From contig CAJNDS010001780.1 in assembly GCA_905221605.1 (NCBI GenBank), forward strand, positions 588,589 through 652,588: a stretch of 64,000 nucleotides of DNA. Reading direction: 5' to 3'. The DNA is from Symbiodinium natans (lineage: Eukaryota; Sar; Dinophyceae; Suessiales; Symbiodiniaceae). Below, one piece after another: positions 11,401-26,400 of this stretch (its first letter is position 1; each line of letters begins with the position of its first letter). The notes under the pieces were generated by a model, which saw only the letters and a list, made by a program, of their open reading frames with translations, was not told the origin of the DNA and searched no databases. The translations under genes were made by a program, and so were the position numbers.

Positions 11401-14400
11401 AGGCAACGTCCGGGTCTTCTGCCGCGTCAGGCCGGCACTGCCCTGGGAGCAGTCCGAGTCCCTCCAGGCAGGGATTTCTGCTGGGTTTTTTTAAGGGTCT
11501 AGGGTTTAGGGTTTAGGGTTTGGGGTTTAGGGTTTAGGGTTAGGGTTGAGTGTTTCGGGTTTAGGGTTTAGGTGGTTTAGGGTTTAGGGTTTACATTGGG
11601 ACCCCCCAACTGTTGTAAGGTTCTTGAGGCGGGGGAGGGTTCAAGGGGGGGGGGGGTACGGTGGGTTCGGAGTTAAGGACAAACCGTTTTTTTGGATTCA
11701 AGCATGGCGCCTGATCTGTTCTGTTATCAGTCAGGCGCGGGGCTTTGGTGTATAGGGTGCGCAGAGTTGAAGTTCTCTCAGCCCTAAACACAGGAACGAG
11801 GAACCTATATGAGCTCCAATCCCCAAGTTTCATGATCCTGCCCGCCCTCAGAAAGCTCAACGTTTGGGGTTTAGGGTTTAGGATTTAGGGTTTGGGTTTA
11901 GTGTTTAGGGCTTAGGGTTTAGGATTTGGGGTTTAGGGTTTAGTGTTTAGGGTTTAGGGTTTAGGGTGGGAATGGGCAGGTAGACTGCCTTGACGACCAG
12001 CATCTGACGGTCCGCTCAGACGTGATGAAAAGCGTTACAGGACTGGTGGGCTCCTCCGCTCTACCGTGTTCTATACCCTCGCACCTTTTAGGACCAAATG
12101 AACCTCAACAGGGTTTATGGTTCGTATACTCTAATCGGGATTTTCGTAACATAGGGTACATGATCCCAATTTTTTAGGGTTCATTTGTCCCCAAGGCAGG
12201 TGGGTACTACTCAGGGTGAGGGGAACAATGAGGATTGCAAGTTTTACAGGCTCCTTGAAGCTGGTGTGCACTGGGAACAAGACGTTGTAGTGCACATTCG
12301 CTCTTACTTGGACCCCCAAATATGTGAATACCCCAAACCCTTACACCCCTATACCCTAAACCCGCAAGAGGACCATCATTTCACATTTTTTAGGGAGTTT
12401 AGGTCGCATGTACTATGCATGCACTTTGTGTCGGCTCAGTGCAGGGCAGGGCCGGTGGGCCCGGCGACTCCCAGAAACATATACTTCATATAGGCAAGTA
12501 TATAGCTTTCTACTTGTTGTGCCGCGCTAGCCACAAATCCAGGTGTGTGCAAGGCCACCATTCGGCCAAGGCCCTAGACGCTAAACACTTACAAGCCCCT
12601 GACCCTGCATGAAACCCCATCAGCCCTAAACCCTAAACCCTAAGCCCTAAGCCCTAAACCCTAAACCTTCTTTATCCGATTGTTCGGTGGCAAGCTTCGA
12701 CTTGCATTGCGCCTCCACAGGACTCTCAGAGCAGACGAACACCTGGGACTTTGGTTTCGCCACGGGGCTGCCCCACTGGGTTTAGGGCTTTTAGGGTTCA
12801 GGGTTTAGGGTGTAGGGTTCAGGGTTGGTGTTCGGCTGCCTCACGGGGTTTAGGGATTTAGGGTTTTGGTTTGTTTTTTGTGCTTCTGGATTTTTTGGGA
12901 AATTTTTGGGTTCCACTGATTGGGTTTGCAGGGGATTATGGCTTTCTGGTTCTAGGGGATTTTGGGTTCCACTGCTTGGGTTTGTGTGGGATGTGGAGTT
13001 CTGCTATGGGGTTCAGGGTTTGGGGACAAGGACTCATGCATTTGGAGCTCCCTCAAAAGCATTCTATTTTATTTGCGGTGTTGAAGGGGTGCCCCTATTT
13101 GGGAAATACCCATACATCTACCGTCGCAGGAACTCTTAAAGAATGTCACTTTCCTAACTGTCAGTACCTCAAATCCCTATACCCTAAACCCTAAACCCTA
13201 AACCCTTCAAGGAATTACATAGGCCCTCGTTCCCTACTCAGGACCAGTCAGCAGCTCTCAACCCCCAAAAAATCAGGATCCCAGAGTCTTTGGGTTCTGT
13301 GAGACTAACCCTAAACCCTAAACCCTAAACCCTAAAACCCTAAACCCTAAACCCTAAGCTTAGGGTTCTGTGAGAACTCAGGATCACATCTTCGAGCCCA
13401 CATCGACCCAAGGGGAGGTTTTCGAGGAGATGCAGCGCCAGTGCTTTTTTTCACATCGAGCTGCTTCTCGGGTGTACAGGTGAAAAGACCCCCTGTATAA
13501 TCTATACTAGCAGTCCTTAAAAGGGATTATCCTGCCCCCTACTACAATCCCTTTGAAGGACTGTTAGCATAAAGAGGGAACATCCCAAGTTGAGACTCCA
13601 AATCCTATACCCGAAACCCTAAGCCCTAAACCCCAAGACCCTAAACATCCCAATTCAGGGTTCACAGAGGCCGCTTAGGGCATCTATGGCTTATAAAGGG
13701 CATCTCGGGGGCTTCGCGAAGTGGAAAGTTGAGAACTTGAGAACGTTAGAACTTAGAACCTTTCAATACCTTAAGAACTGGTCTTAGTAGGGGGAACGAG
13801 GGCATGAGGTGCCCTCTATTCTAGAATAGTATATACAGAGGGATAGAAGGCACCTCCCCAATTCCCTGACTCCCTAATCACTACGGGCCAGTAGATTACA
13901 GCGTTCTTCAGACAGAGGTGTCCAACTGATACTCCTCTTCAAGCACTCTGCGATTTCGTCGTGGCAGCGCTCAGACCCCATCACACCCGGACATACCGTC
14001 CCATAATTTTTGGTTGCAGTCCCTGTATCCTGCCTCAGTGGACCCTGCGCCGTGCAAGGGAGGGCTGTACCTGGAATTACCATCCCGTTTCTGAAAGCCA
14101 GGGTTGTTTTCTTTTTTGGTTCTCCATGCTGCGTGATGGGGTCGCGAAGGACCAGGCTCTCTGAGATCCGAACCCCCTCCAAACCCGAAACCCTCATGAG
14201 AAGCAGGTGTATGCAGGCCTTGCAGGTGTAGGGTGGATCTAAACTCAATCGCCCTAAACCTCTGAACCCTTCATGAACACTTCAACCCACCCCTACCAAA
14301 CCTTCAAGCCCTAAGCCCCTAAACCCTAAACCCTAAACCCTAGACCCTGAACTCTCAAAACTAAAATCCCATTCGCTTCTGGCCAGGAGCTTGCCATGCT

Positions 14401-17400
14401 GGTTCAGTCAGCAGCGCACTTGGATCCAGAAACCCCACTGTGCCGGAGGTTGTTGTAGGGTGTAGGGTTTAGGGTTTAGGGTTTAGGATTGAGGGTTTAG
14501 GGTTTAGGGTTTAGGGTTGAGGGTTGAGGGTTTAGGGTTTAGGGTTTAGGGTCAGGGTTCACGGTTCAGGGTTTAGGGTTTAGGACATCTACCCCAAACC
14601 CTAAGTAAGTAGATGCTTGGGCCTTGAAGCTACATCAAGCCCTAAACCTGAAACCCATTTTTGTACATGCACCCCTAGGGTCAGGCCCAGAAAACCACGA
14701 ACAGAGCTACAGAGGTTGGGATTTGGGCCAGGATGCCCTGTGGCAAGAGTCCTCAAAGCCTGAAGGGTTTAGGGGTCCAAGATCAAGGGTTCAGGCTTTC
14801 GGGGATTAGGGTTTAGGGTTTAGGGCTTATGGTTAAGGGTTTAGGGTTTCCAGAGTTGGGCACTTAGTAGCTACGAGACACCAGAAGACTTTGTTGCCCA
14901 AGCTCGAGAGGCACATGGCCTCAACCCTGAACCCAGAGCTTGTTCCGAGTTCAGGGTTGGGTTTCAGGGCTTAGGTTTCCGGTGCGTTTTGCGTTTAGGG
15001 CTTAGGGATAGCCCCACAAAATCAAAAAACCTGGAGTTTACGATTTGGGGTTTCGGGTTTAGGGTGCAGGGTTTGGGGTGCGGAGTGTTTTGGGGTTTAG
15101 GGATTCTGGCTTAGGCCTATGGGGTCGCTCTCGCCGGTCCTCTTTTTTGTACCAGTGTTGTCGCTTGTTGCAGTCGCCATGCTGCGAAAGTAGGTCCCCT
15201 CAAGCTATGAAAGAACAGACACCCTAAAACCCTAATCCCCTAACCCCTAAGCCCTAGACCCTAAGCCTAAAGGCTATGGACGGATACCGCGTGGCGATCT
15301 TCGCATATGGGCAGACTGGAGGCGGGGCCTCCTCAGTGTACGGCTTCCTTTGGACATTTGAGGGTTTAGGGTTGAGGGTTTGGGGTTCGGGTGCAGGGTT
15401 TAGGGGTTTAATATCTATAGTAGGGTTTACGATAGGGTTTAGGGTTTAGGGTTTAGCATCTATAGGGTTTAGGGCTTGTTAGTGTAGGGTTTATAATAGG
15501 GTTCATAATGGGGTCTAGGGTTTCGGACCCTCATCCCCCTGTCCACCACTCTTCGAAGCCCAGAGCGCCCACCCGAAGCCTTGAGTCCTCAACCCGAACA
15601 ACACATGCAACCTCCCTACCAAGGTTAGGGTGTTTAGGGTTTAGGGTTTAGGGTTTAGGGTTTAGGGTTAGATTGTGAGCCCTACTCAACACTACAATTG
15701 TCCTACCAGATCTGTGACTCACTGCTTAGGGTTTGGGGTTTTGGGTTCGGGGCCGAGGCTTATGGTCTGGGGCTCATAAGGTTTGCTTGTAGGGCTCTAC
15801 TTGGAGGTACATGGTACTTAGGGTTTAGGGTTTAGGGTACTCATTAACCAATTATAACTGTACTTATAACCCACTTGCATGCCCTTTAAGTGCCCTAACA
15901 TGGTTATAAGTACTGTTATAATTGGTTAATAAGTACCATGAACCTCCAACGAGGGCTTGGCTTATAGGGTCGAGGTTGAGCTGCTGTTGGTGGTCGGCCA
16001 CAGCCACGAGCTTGGTGTTCGGGATGCAGTTTCTGATTCTTGCAGCGCAGGCGGGAAGACACACACCATGGACGGGCCGCCGGAGGATCGTGACGGCTCC
16101 GCCGCAGAGCGAGGCCACTTTATTCCTGGTTCTTAGGGTTTAATTAGGGCTTAGGGTATACCTACCCGCTAAGGGATGATGAAGGGTACCTCCTTCCTTC
16201 GTTCCCTACTAAGAACCAGCCAGACTTTCAGAAGGTTCTGGGAGGAAGGCTTCGTCGTGCGGAGAATGCAGAGGGATCACTCTTTCATGAGCCGCAACAT
16301 GTCCTGTGACAGAGTATCGAGCACGGAGCCCACCAGCCCTGAGACCTATACAGTAGACTTTTTTTGCTTTGTCGTACATTTGTTGTGTTTTTTGTTGCTT
16401 CTGCCGACCCTCTCCCTCTCCTTGTTCCTCTCCCTCTCCATCTCCCTCTCCCTTCTCTCTCTCCCGCTCTCTGTCTCTCCCTCTCCCTCTGTCGCTTTCT
16501 CTCCCTCTCCCTCTCTCTCTATCTTTCGTTGTTTCTTTCTTAAAGAAACTTTCGATGACTCCGTCATCAAGCCAGAAATTTCGGTTCTTGGACTGGCTGC
16601 TCGGGAAAATGGCCTGCACCGGGCCTCCTAAAGACTCCATCGATGCTTCGCCAGGGATCATCCCTCGCACTGTCGACCTCATCTTCCAGGAGGTCTCGAG
16701 CCTGCAGTTGAGAGGGAACAGGGTTCAGCCACAGTTTTAGGGTTTAGGGTTTAGGGTTTAGGGTTTAGAGCGTCCAAAGCTATGCTTATTTTTTAGGGCG
16801 GTGGTGTTGTTGAGGTTGATTTGGAGCTCGACTTCAATAATAGTCCCTGTGCTTAGGACCCTGTTCCCATAGCCTTTCAAATTTCAGAGGGCCCTGAAGC
16901 TAATCCCTTACTGAACCCTAAACCTCTGCACATTAAACCCCGAAACCCCTAAACTCCAAACCCCAGCCATGAATAGAAACCCTGAACCCTAGACCCTAAA
17001 CCAACAAACCTTGAACCCCCCAAAAACCCTAAGTCCCTTGACACGATCTTCAGGCCCAAGGACAGGCTTTTGCTTCTGCTGGGCCATCGTGAGGGTTTGG
17101 GGTTGACGGTTTCGGGTTTAGGGCTAAGATCAAGAAATCTTCAAAAGCCACAGAGCTGTGCCGCACACTTGGAAGCTCTTTTGACTTCGTCAGTCCACTT
17201 CGTATCCCCTTGAAACCTTATGTATAGTCCCCAGAACCCACCTTACTAACCCTACTTACTACGTCCAAAAGGCTTCCAACCCTAAATACCGTTACTACTA
17301 GAGCCGTGTACTTTAATTTCCCTAAACCCTACACACGTTTTGTCTCAGGGTTTGCAGGGGTCTATTATAAACCCGAATCCCTAAACGCAACCGGGACACT

Positions 17401-20400
17401 ATGTGTACCTACAGCTTAGTTGTAATTACCGCTTCATTAGTAGGTCAAACCTATCAACACTGTAGGTAAATAGAGTCCCATGAACACTCCTAAACCTATG
17501 CCCAAAAGTTACTTTAGTTTGTTATCAGAACCTCCACACTGAATATCCCTAAACCCTAAACCCTACAATCCAGCCATAGTTCAGGTGGAGGACTTGCGCG
17601 CCAAGGGTTGGATCTTTGAGGTGTCAGCCACACTTCTGGAGGCAGGACGGTTTACGGTTTAGGGTTTAGGGTTTAGAGGGTGGGGCTTTTGGGATCATGC
17701 GGTCTAGGGCAGGGCTTTAGAGCTCTCTGCTCAGGGCAGGGCTTAGCGTTGGAGCTGTACAGAGCAGTAAACGCACCCAGTTGCTGTGTGGTTCCCTGCG
17801 GCACTGGGGGACGCAGCAAGGGACCATCATGTACAGAAATGACCAGCTATAATCGAAGTGCCGAATCAACCTAGTATTGTCTTTCGGCCCAAACACGTGA
17901 GAAATCGAATCCATAAAGCCTGAGGGTATGCTTAGGGCCCCAAAAGGCCCATAACACTGGGGATGTGGGTAGGGTTTATGGTTTCGTTTCGCGCGCCGGC
18001 ATTGAAGCCCCCAGGCCTCCATCTTGCCCAACGATACCAAGCCCCACGAGGCCAAATCTGGGGACGAGAACGCGGAAAGAAGCCCAAAGCCCGACTGAAA
18101 ATGTCGAAATAGACCCCCAAACCCCACACCCTGAACCCCAAACCCGAAACCCCAAACCCCAAACCCCAAACCCTCAACCCTAGCTTCGATACGAAAACTG
18201 CAGGTCTACAACGAGGCCGTGTACGACATCCTTGCTCCACGGAGCAAGGCATTGGGCTTCCGGGGTTTGAGGGTTGTTTAAGGCTAGGCCTAAACCCTCA
18301 ACCCTAAACCCCAAACCCTAATTCAGCCCTAATCCCTAAACCCCGAACCTTAATTCAGCCCTAAACCCTAAACCCCAAACCCTAATTCAGCCCTAGACCC
18401 TAAACCATGAATGTTCAAGAGGCTAAGTTTAGGGCTTTTGCCTTTGTAGGAAAGCCTCTGTCTGGCACCGACTTTCCTAACGACTATCCTGACCTTGCGA
18501 GAAGGAATACGCAGCAAAACAGGGGTCCTTAACAGCCCAACACCCTAAACCCTGAAACCCTAAAACCCCCAAAACCCCCAAAACCCTAAAGCCGTAACAC
18601 CCTAACACCCCAACACCCCAACACCCTGACACCCTGACACCCTGAAACCCTAAATCCTAAAACCCTAAAGCCCCAGATCCAACACCCTAAAACCTTAAAC
18701 CCTAAACCCCTAAAGCCCTAACCCCCCCCCCCCCCCAAACAAAAAACAAAAACCTAAAACACCTAAAAGAAAACCCTAAAGCCTACAACATAAACCCTAG
18801 GCCGTTTAAGCCCTAAACCCTAAGGGTTTACCTCAAACCCCTTGGCAAGATTTGTTTTTGAGTTTTTGAGTGCTTGGGAGCAGGGTTCTGGGCTACTGTG
18901 CCGGTCGCGTTCTTCGGCCCGGGAGTTCACGGATCTTGAGGTTTAGGGTTTATTAGGGTTGAGGGCATCCGAGACTTCCTACTTGGAGGTAACCCCAACT
19001 TCTAGGACCCTGGAGGCTGCTTAGGGCTTAGGGTTTAGGGTTTAGGGTTTAGGGTTTAGGGTTTCGGACCCAGAGTAGGCCCTCCCTTTTAGGGCTCAGG
19101 TTCCCTTAGAAGCCCCTCTAAACCACAAAGGGCACCCTTACAACTGCACGTAGAACCTACTTAGAGGACTTAGGGAGCTTATAAGTGCAGTTATAGTTGG
19201 GGTTTAAAGTACCAATGAACCTCCAAGTAGTGGAGCCCCCCTCACATGGGCGGTTCTCTAAATTATGGTCCCCACTCGGGTGCCCCAAATAGCTCCGTAT
19301 CAACACAAGACCAGCCCAAAGGGAACCTTCATTCAGAGAACTAAACCCTAAACCCTAAACCCCAAACCCCAAACCCTAAACCCTAAACCCTAAACCCCAA
19401 ACCCCAAACCCTAAACCCTAAACCCTAAACCCTAAACCCTAAACCCCACAGGCAGCTCGAGGGTGTAGAGCTGTTCTCCATTTCAAGGGTTCAAGGTACA
19501 GGGCTTACTGGCTCAAAACCCAACTTTTCAACTTTTGGGCTTCTTATAAGGTAGTTTATTCTGAAAGTTTCAACTTTCATTTGCTTGGGTTTTCGGCCAG
19601 TAAGTAGGGCTTCGGGGGCTCAGACTTCTGAAAACACCCCATTCCCGCAAGCCCTATAGGTCCCTTTAAGCTCCTTGAGCCCTAAAAGCCTCAAAAGAAC
19701 AGTCTAACCCATCCCTAAACCCTAAACCCTAAACCCGAAACTTTAAACTCTAAACCCTAAACCCTAAATTTTTGAGCCCTTCGCAACAAAAGTAAGTACG
19801 TTCCAGGAGCAGCGCGCTGCTTCGGGCACCGATTCCCGCCAGGCTTACATAATTATAGTGAGCTACATGCCGATTGCTTCAGAGTTTGGGTTTAGGGTTT
19901 ACTTTAGCCTAACACATCCTTCATTCAGGAGGGCGGCTCAACTCATAGCACATGATGCAAGGCACGCACGAAGGGATGGTATGTAGTAGAGATAGCCAGA
20001 TGTCGTCAGAAGTGGTTTGGATCCCAGAGGTGTTATTCGTGGGTTTTCGCGCGGCAGACGGGGTGAACTCACAAGCGGCGTCGTCGCTGTCATTTTTCCT
20101 TGCCATAGGTAGGGTGAGGGCCGCCCAACTAACTACCCTAAATATACTTTGGGTACCCATATCCTAAGTTGCAGCACCTATAAAAGAAATTAAGGACCTT
20201 TATTGTCTTATAGCTATGAGGGCGGTCCACGCTGTATGCTTCTCTTCGTGAGGGAGGGACTCGCTTCGCCGATGATTCTGTTCAGGATGATACATGGTAG
20301 GTTTCTGAACTAGGATCCTCTTTTTGGCGCCTAGTAAAATATGGGGAAGTACCGCAACAAGCACTATGATCATTTAGTGGACTGATTTTATACGGAGGCT

Positions 20401-23400
20401 TTGGAAAGGGGAAGTCGCGCTCAGGGATTACAAGAAGGGACCCCTCACTATACGAACTATAGTTAAAAGGACTCATAACCTTACTGACTTAGGATTCTTA
20501 CAACTTAATTCAGGGTCCTTATAACTCTACCTATAACTAGGGTGGCCCCTCCTTGTAGGCTTAGGTTCAGGGTGGCGGCTTCAAGGCTTTTTTTTAGGGC
20601 CAGAACGAGCAGGCGGTGGATCAGTTCGTCACCCGGAAAGTGGCCGATGCAGCAGCGGTGCATCGTCTCCTTGCCAAGGCCGCTGCATGCCATATCCGAT
20701 GTACGACATCTACTGCCCGCTACTGTCTACGAGATACTGTCTACGACATACTATACATGACATATATAATAATCATACTGTAGTATATATATATACATAT
20801 ACATCTATTGACGTATACATTTGTCATGAATACATAGTGTAACTCTATGACATTGGATTGAGCCTTGGACCTCGCTTATGTTTTTTTGTGGTTTGTCGGC
20901 TGCCACGGCCCTGAAGGCGGCGCAAGAGCGACATGTTGCCGCAACTGCCTGCAACGACCGGTCGTTGCCTGGCCGAATGGCAGCCCCAGACCAAAACTTG
21001 GGTTCAGGGTTTAGGGCTTAGGATTTAGGGTTATAGGCTTTAGGCTTTAGGCTTTGGGGTTTACGGTTCAGGGTTTAATGAAGGTTCAGGGTGTAGGGTT
21101 GAAGGTATACGGTTTCAATGCTGCTGCGTTGTAGGCAAGCAGGTTAGGACCCTGCCCTTTTACATACTTGCAGGCCAAGGATAGGGGTTGTTCTCTAAGG
21201 TAGGGCCCCTTTTCTGAGTCATCGTTGAACAACATGTTACAAGTTTATGAGTACTTAAACCCAATAAGGACCAACAATGATCATTTCTTATTGTACTCCA
21301 ACAATGGTTCAGTTTTGGGGGTCCTTTATATTATTGGTGCCGGGCTATATCTAGGACCCAAAAGGTTACACTTATTTGGGGAACTACCTTAAACTAACAG
21401 TCCACTAGGGGGTACTATAATCCCTATTCAAAAGGGGTACTATAATCCCTATTCAAAAGGGGAACATCCCAATATAGGACCGCAAAAGTCGCCAAACTTT
21501 GGTGAACTACCCGTATAAGTCACGCCACAAAGGAGCCGGTCACACGCGGTCTTCCAGCTCACCCTCAGCGGACGACGTTGGGAGGAGGCGTGCACCATAC
21601 CTCTCCAAAAGCCCCTAAACTCTAAACCCTAAACCCTAAACCCTAAACCCTAAACCCTAAACCCTAAACCTAAACCCTAAACCTAAACCTAAACCCTAAA
21701 CCCTAAACCCTTCAACCGGTTTACTATACGATCATAAGGGACCCCCGAGTCTAGACCCCCAAATAGTAGGAGCCCCTTTTCATAAGGACCCCAGGAAAGT
21801 ACCCCCAATATCGTAAACCTTCAAATCCCAGACCTCAAACTCTAACACTAAGCCTTTTTAAGATTTTAAGCCCTAAAGCCGCTAAAAACAAGGAACCCGA
21901 TCAAAAAACAAAAAAAGAACTCCTGACCATGCTGTGGCCATCCTAAACCCTAAGCCCTAAACCCCAAACCCTAAACCCTAAACCCCAAACCCCAAGCCCT
22001 AAACCCAAAACTCTAAACCAGGACCGTTTGGAGACAGTGTCCGGCCTGCTGTCTTTGGTTGACCTGGCTGGCCGGGCTCTCAGAGAGAGCAAGCAGATCA
22101 ACAGAATGAACGATTTTAGTTAGTAAAGCATTCAGGGTTTAGGGTTTAGGTTTTAGGGTTTAGGGTTATTTTAATTTTCAACAGTCTTCATATTTTTCTG
22201 CTGAATTATGTTCAAGTATTCAGTTGAGTTTGGCCTTCAGGGTTCACGTTTTTTTTGGGAGGACCCTCACTTTCAGCCTTAAGTAAGCTTACTTTACACT
22301 AGTTTACACAACAAAGCTCTGCCAGTATGCCTTTGTAAGCCCTTGGAAAAGAGCTTACAGTTGAGGGAGGGAGGGGCCATTATTTGTTGATGAGGGATGA
22401 GGGTTTACGGGGGAAGAGTCTAAAGCCCTGCGAGCTCTACACCCTAACCCTGAACCCTAAACCCACTCAACCACTCGACCTGACATCCTTCAGCCCGACA
22501 CCTGAGCAACGATGTTTGGGGCTTGTTTGTTTTTGTTGATTTCGTCCGGCATCCTTAGCCCACAACTTAGCCCCTAAGCCCTAAATCCAAAACCATAAAC
22601 AAACTAGGGTTTAGGGTTTAGGGTTTTATGGTTTAGGGTTTAGGGTTTACGGTTTACGATTTAGGGTTAGGGTTTAGGGTTAAAAAATTTAAAAATTTTT
22701 TACCTGAAAGCCTCAAATCGGCAGCCAGGCTCGGAACGCGTGGAGAAGTCTCAGGCCGGATGCCCTAGGACTCCTAGGACCCAGAGTGGGGCCTTCTCCC
22801 CGTTTTTTTGGGTTTAGGGTTTGGGGCTTAGGGCTTAGGGCTGGGGTTTAGGGTTTAGGGTTTAGGGTTTAGGGTTTAGGGTTTAGGGTTTAGGGTTTAG
22901 GGTTTAGGGCTACTAGGACCCAGAGTAGGCCCTTATTTCCCTTTTAGGGTGTGGGTTCCCTCATCAGCCTCTACTCTTGGGTCTAGACTCCGAAATCCTA
23001 AGCCACGCAAACCGTTTCTTCAAGCCCCGAACCTTAAACCCCAAAACCCCAAAACTCCAAAACCTAAAGCCCCAAGCCCTTAACTCTAAACTCCAAGCCC
23101 TAAACCCCAACCCCCAAACTCTTAAACCAGTAACCATAAACCCTTAACCCTAAACCCTTAACGACAAAACCCCCCAAAACCGGTCGAGGCTGCCGGGGAG
23201 CGCTTGAAGGAAGCGCGCTACATCAACCGCTCTCTCTCGGCATCCTGGCCGAGTATTGGGGACGGTTTTGGGGTTTCGGGTTTAGGGTTTAGGGGTTAGG
23301 GTTTCGGGTTTAGGGTTTAGGGTTTGCACTGAAAACGTCCTACACCCCTAAACTCCCCGAAGCCTGAAAACTCAAATCTTTCAGGGTTAGAAGCACTGGA

Positions 23401-26400
23401 GCTCCGATGACACGTCTAGGTGTGCGGGTACAGGGCCTCAACACCGTCCATGAACCGTAGGCCCTAAACTCTAAACCCTAAACCCTAAGCCCCAAACCCT
23501 AAACCCTAAACCCTACAACAAGCACTGATTTCTGCAGACCCTCTTGACCCCATAAGCCTGATAAACGCTACACTTTGGGATGTTCCCCCAAATACTAGCA
23601 GTCCTTAATCGGGATTTTCGTACCCCCTAGTATACTCCCTATTAAGGACTGCTCGAAAAGAAGGGGGAAGATCCCAAGCTACACTCTACAAGCCTTGACC
23701 CTAAACCCTCAACCCTAAACCCTAGAAATCCTTGATGATATACGCTCAGCCTCTTCATCAAGATTCGTCAGTGGCGTGGCTGTTTAGGACCCAGGGCTGG
23801 GCGGTGGCCCCTAAACCCTAAACCCTAAACCCTAAACCCTACCCCCTATCGAAACCCGCTAAAGATTGGGTGGGGAACCCCGGTATGTGCTGCGCACACT
23901 CACTGACCCTGGCACCTATATAGTCCTGGTTTCTACACTCCCTTGTTGGGGTTCCCATACGAGAAGGGCCACCTTACACGAACTTAAAGGGTTAATTTGT
24001 TGTGTTGAATTATGTAGGGGTAAACTCAGCTATAGCACTTATAACTTTATGAATCCTTCATTTCTCTAAATACTATAGCCAGTACCTCAAAAACTGGGCA
24101 CCCAAGCGGAGATCATCCAAATCCCAAGCTGTTCTTGACCTTAAACCCTAAACCCTACACCCTGAACCCGGAACCCTAAACCGTAAGTTCAGGAGCATGC
24201 CTCCCTTCCCAGGCCCTAGGCGATGTCATCGAGGCACTCTCGCGACGGGGTGGCGATGGCACAGGCAAGGGTTTAGGGTTTAGGGTTTAGGGTTTAGGGC
24301 TTAGGGCAAGTTTAGAAGCCCTCACATTGAGGGCGCATAGGCTTCATGCTGAGATTTGCTTGCTGGCTCTTCGCAGGGAATGACGGAATCAGGCACCCTA
24401 TGTGCTTCCTTAATTTTTGGAAATACATGTACTGGGATACAAGGTACACAATTCTAACATTCCCTACTAAAAACCAGTAGGTTCAGGGCTTAGAGTCTTA
24501 AAGCTCAGGGTGGCAAGACTAAGGTGCAGGGGTTTCGGGTCGAATGCTAAGGTCTACGGTTTGTAGATTTCCCTAAACACCTAAACCCTCAATCCTAAAC
24601 CCTAAGCCCTACGCCCTAAACCCTAAACCCTAAACCCTAAACCCTAAACCCCACTCTAAACTAGCCTTCGGGTTCCAGGGTCCCAGGGTCTTGAGCCAAG
24701 GTTTGAGGCTTGGTTTAGGGTTCAGGGTTTCAGGCATAGGGATTAGGGCTTAGGGCTGGAGATCCCTCTATCATATTCCTGCATACTGTTAAGGGTTTAG
24801 GGTTTAGGGTTTAGGGTTTAGGGCATGTCTTTGGTATGTTACGCTCGCCCTGTGCAAGTTAGGCTGCTTGCTGTCCTGGAGAAGTTTCGTTTAGGGTTTA
24901 GGGGCTACGCTGCTTGTTGTCCCCTGGGTTCTGGGGAAGGTGGGTTTACGGTTTAAGTCTTTGGGCGTACCTGGACCCCCAATGTATGTAAAAAAGACCC
25001 ACAGAAGTCCACCCGACACCCCAAGTCACAAGCCCTCGAAGGTCCCTAAACCCTAATCCCTGAACCCCAAACCCCTGAAACCCCTTAAACCTTAAATCCT
25101 AAGCCTTCCGGGTCCCTAGGTCCTAAACCCCCAACCCTAAACCCCAAACCCTAAACCTTGAACGCTAAACCCTAAACCTGAACCTTAAATGTTCTAAAGA
25201 TACGTACCTGTGAGGACATGTGCCCTACCGCAACTCCAGGTTGACGATGCTTCTGCTCCTGGGCATGTTTAGGGTTTAGGGTTTAGGGTTTGGGGTTGAG
25301 GGTTTAGGGGTTTAGGGTTTAGGGTTTAGGGTTTAGGGTTTAGGGGTTTAGGATGAGGGTTTAGGACTTGAAGGGCTTCTGGGGTTGGGTAGTTTCGGCT
25401 AAACCCTCAGTTTGCCCGAGGGTAGACCCTAAACCCTAAACCTTAAGCACTCATCCTATTATGTCCCTTCGCGGTTCTAAAGACTAAAGCCCTAAGCCCT
25501 AAACCCGAAAGCCCCAAACCCTTAACCCTAAACCCCAAACCTAAACCCTAAACCTTAAACTCAGACTCTAAACCCTTTCAACTGGCAAAAGCCCTAAACC
25601 CTAAACCTTAAACCCTAGCCCTAAACCCTAAACCCCAAACCTAAACCCTAAACCCTATGAAGGCCCCAAACCCCATGAACTCACAACCCTTGATGGGCCC
25701 AGGAAGTCGTCACTCAGTGGGGACTCGAAGGCCAGTTGACAGGGTTTTTAGGGTTTCGGGTTCAGGGTTTAGGGTTTAGGGTTTAGGGTTCAGGGTTTAG
25801 GGTTTTTAGGGTTATTCTTAGGGTTATTCTTAGGGTTTTTCTTAGGGTTTTTAGGGTTTATAGGGTTTATAGGGTTTATACGGTTTAGGGTTTGGTCAGG
25901 GCCGCGGGGTTTCTGAGGATCTTGTTGAGGGTTTGGCGTTGAGGCTCGCGTTTTGGCTAAAGCTTTACGGTTTAGCTGTTTGGTGTTTAGGCTTTTTGGT
26001 TTAGCCGTTTGGGAATTAGGTGTTTGTGGATTGGGCTTGGGGGTTCTCAGGGCTTCGGGGTTGTGACCTATCCTTTAAGTATAGGGCCACGACATGAAAT
26101 GGCATGAGATTCCGAAATCTTCTGAATCTCAATCAAACTCCAAACCCAAAACCCTACAGTAAACTTTACCTTTTCATCTTTCTGATCCCATAAACGTCTC
26201 GAAGAGAAAGGCCTGCCTTATCTTGATTGGCGCATAATTATATTGTTTATTCATAGGGTCTATGCAAAGTTTTGGACCCCTACAAACCCCTATAAGCCTT
26301 CAACCCTAAAACCCTCAAGCCCTGAAGAGAGTCTCGCATAGGGATGCCAGGATGCCATTCCCTTTTGGGGAACCAAAATGGGCACCCAAACCCAGCCCTA

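Noticed and set aside
16209-16682. 157-residue Arg/Glu-rich and 151-residue Ser/Leu-rich frames
   Set aside because: Both are translations of the CT-rich microsatellite at 16403-16537.
17717-18252. Two minus-strand frames of 106-150 residues
   Set aside because: Cross kinesin exons E21/E22 in antisense and consist largely of CCCCAAA-type repeat translation.
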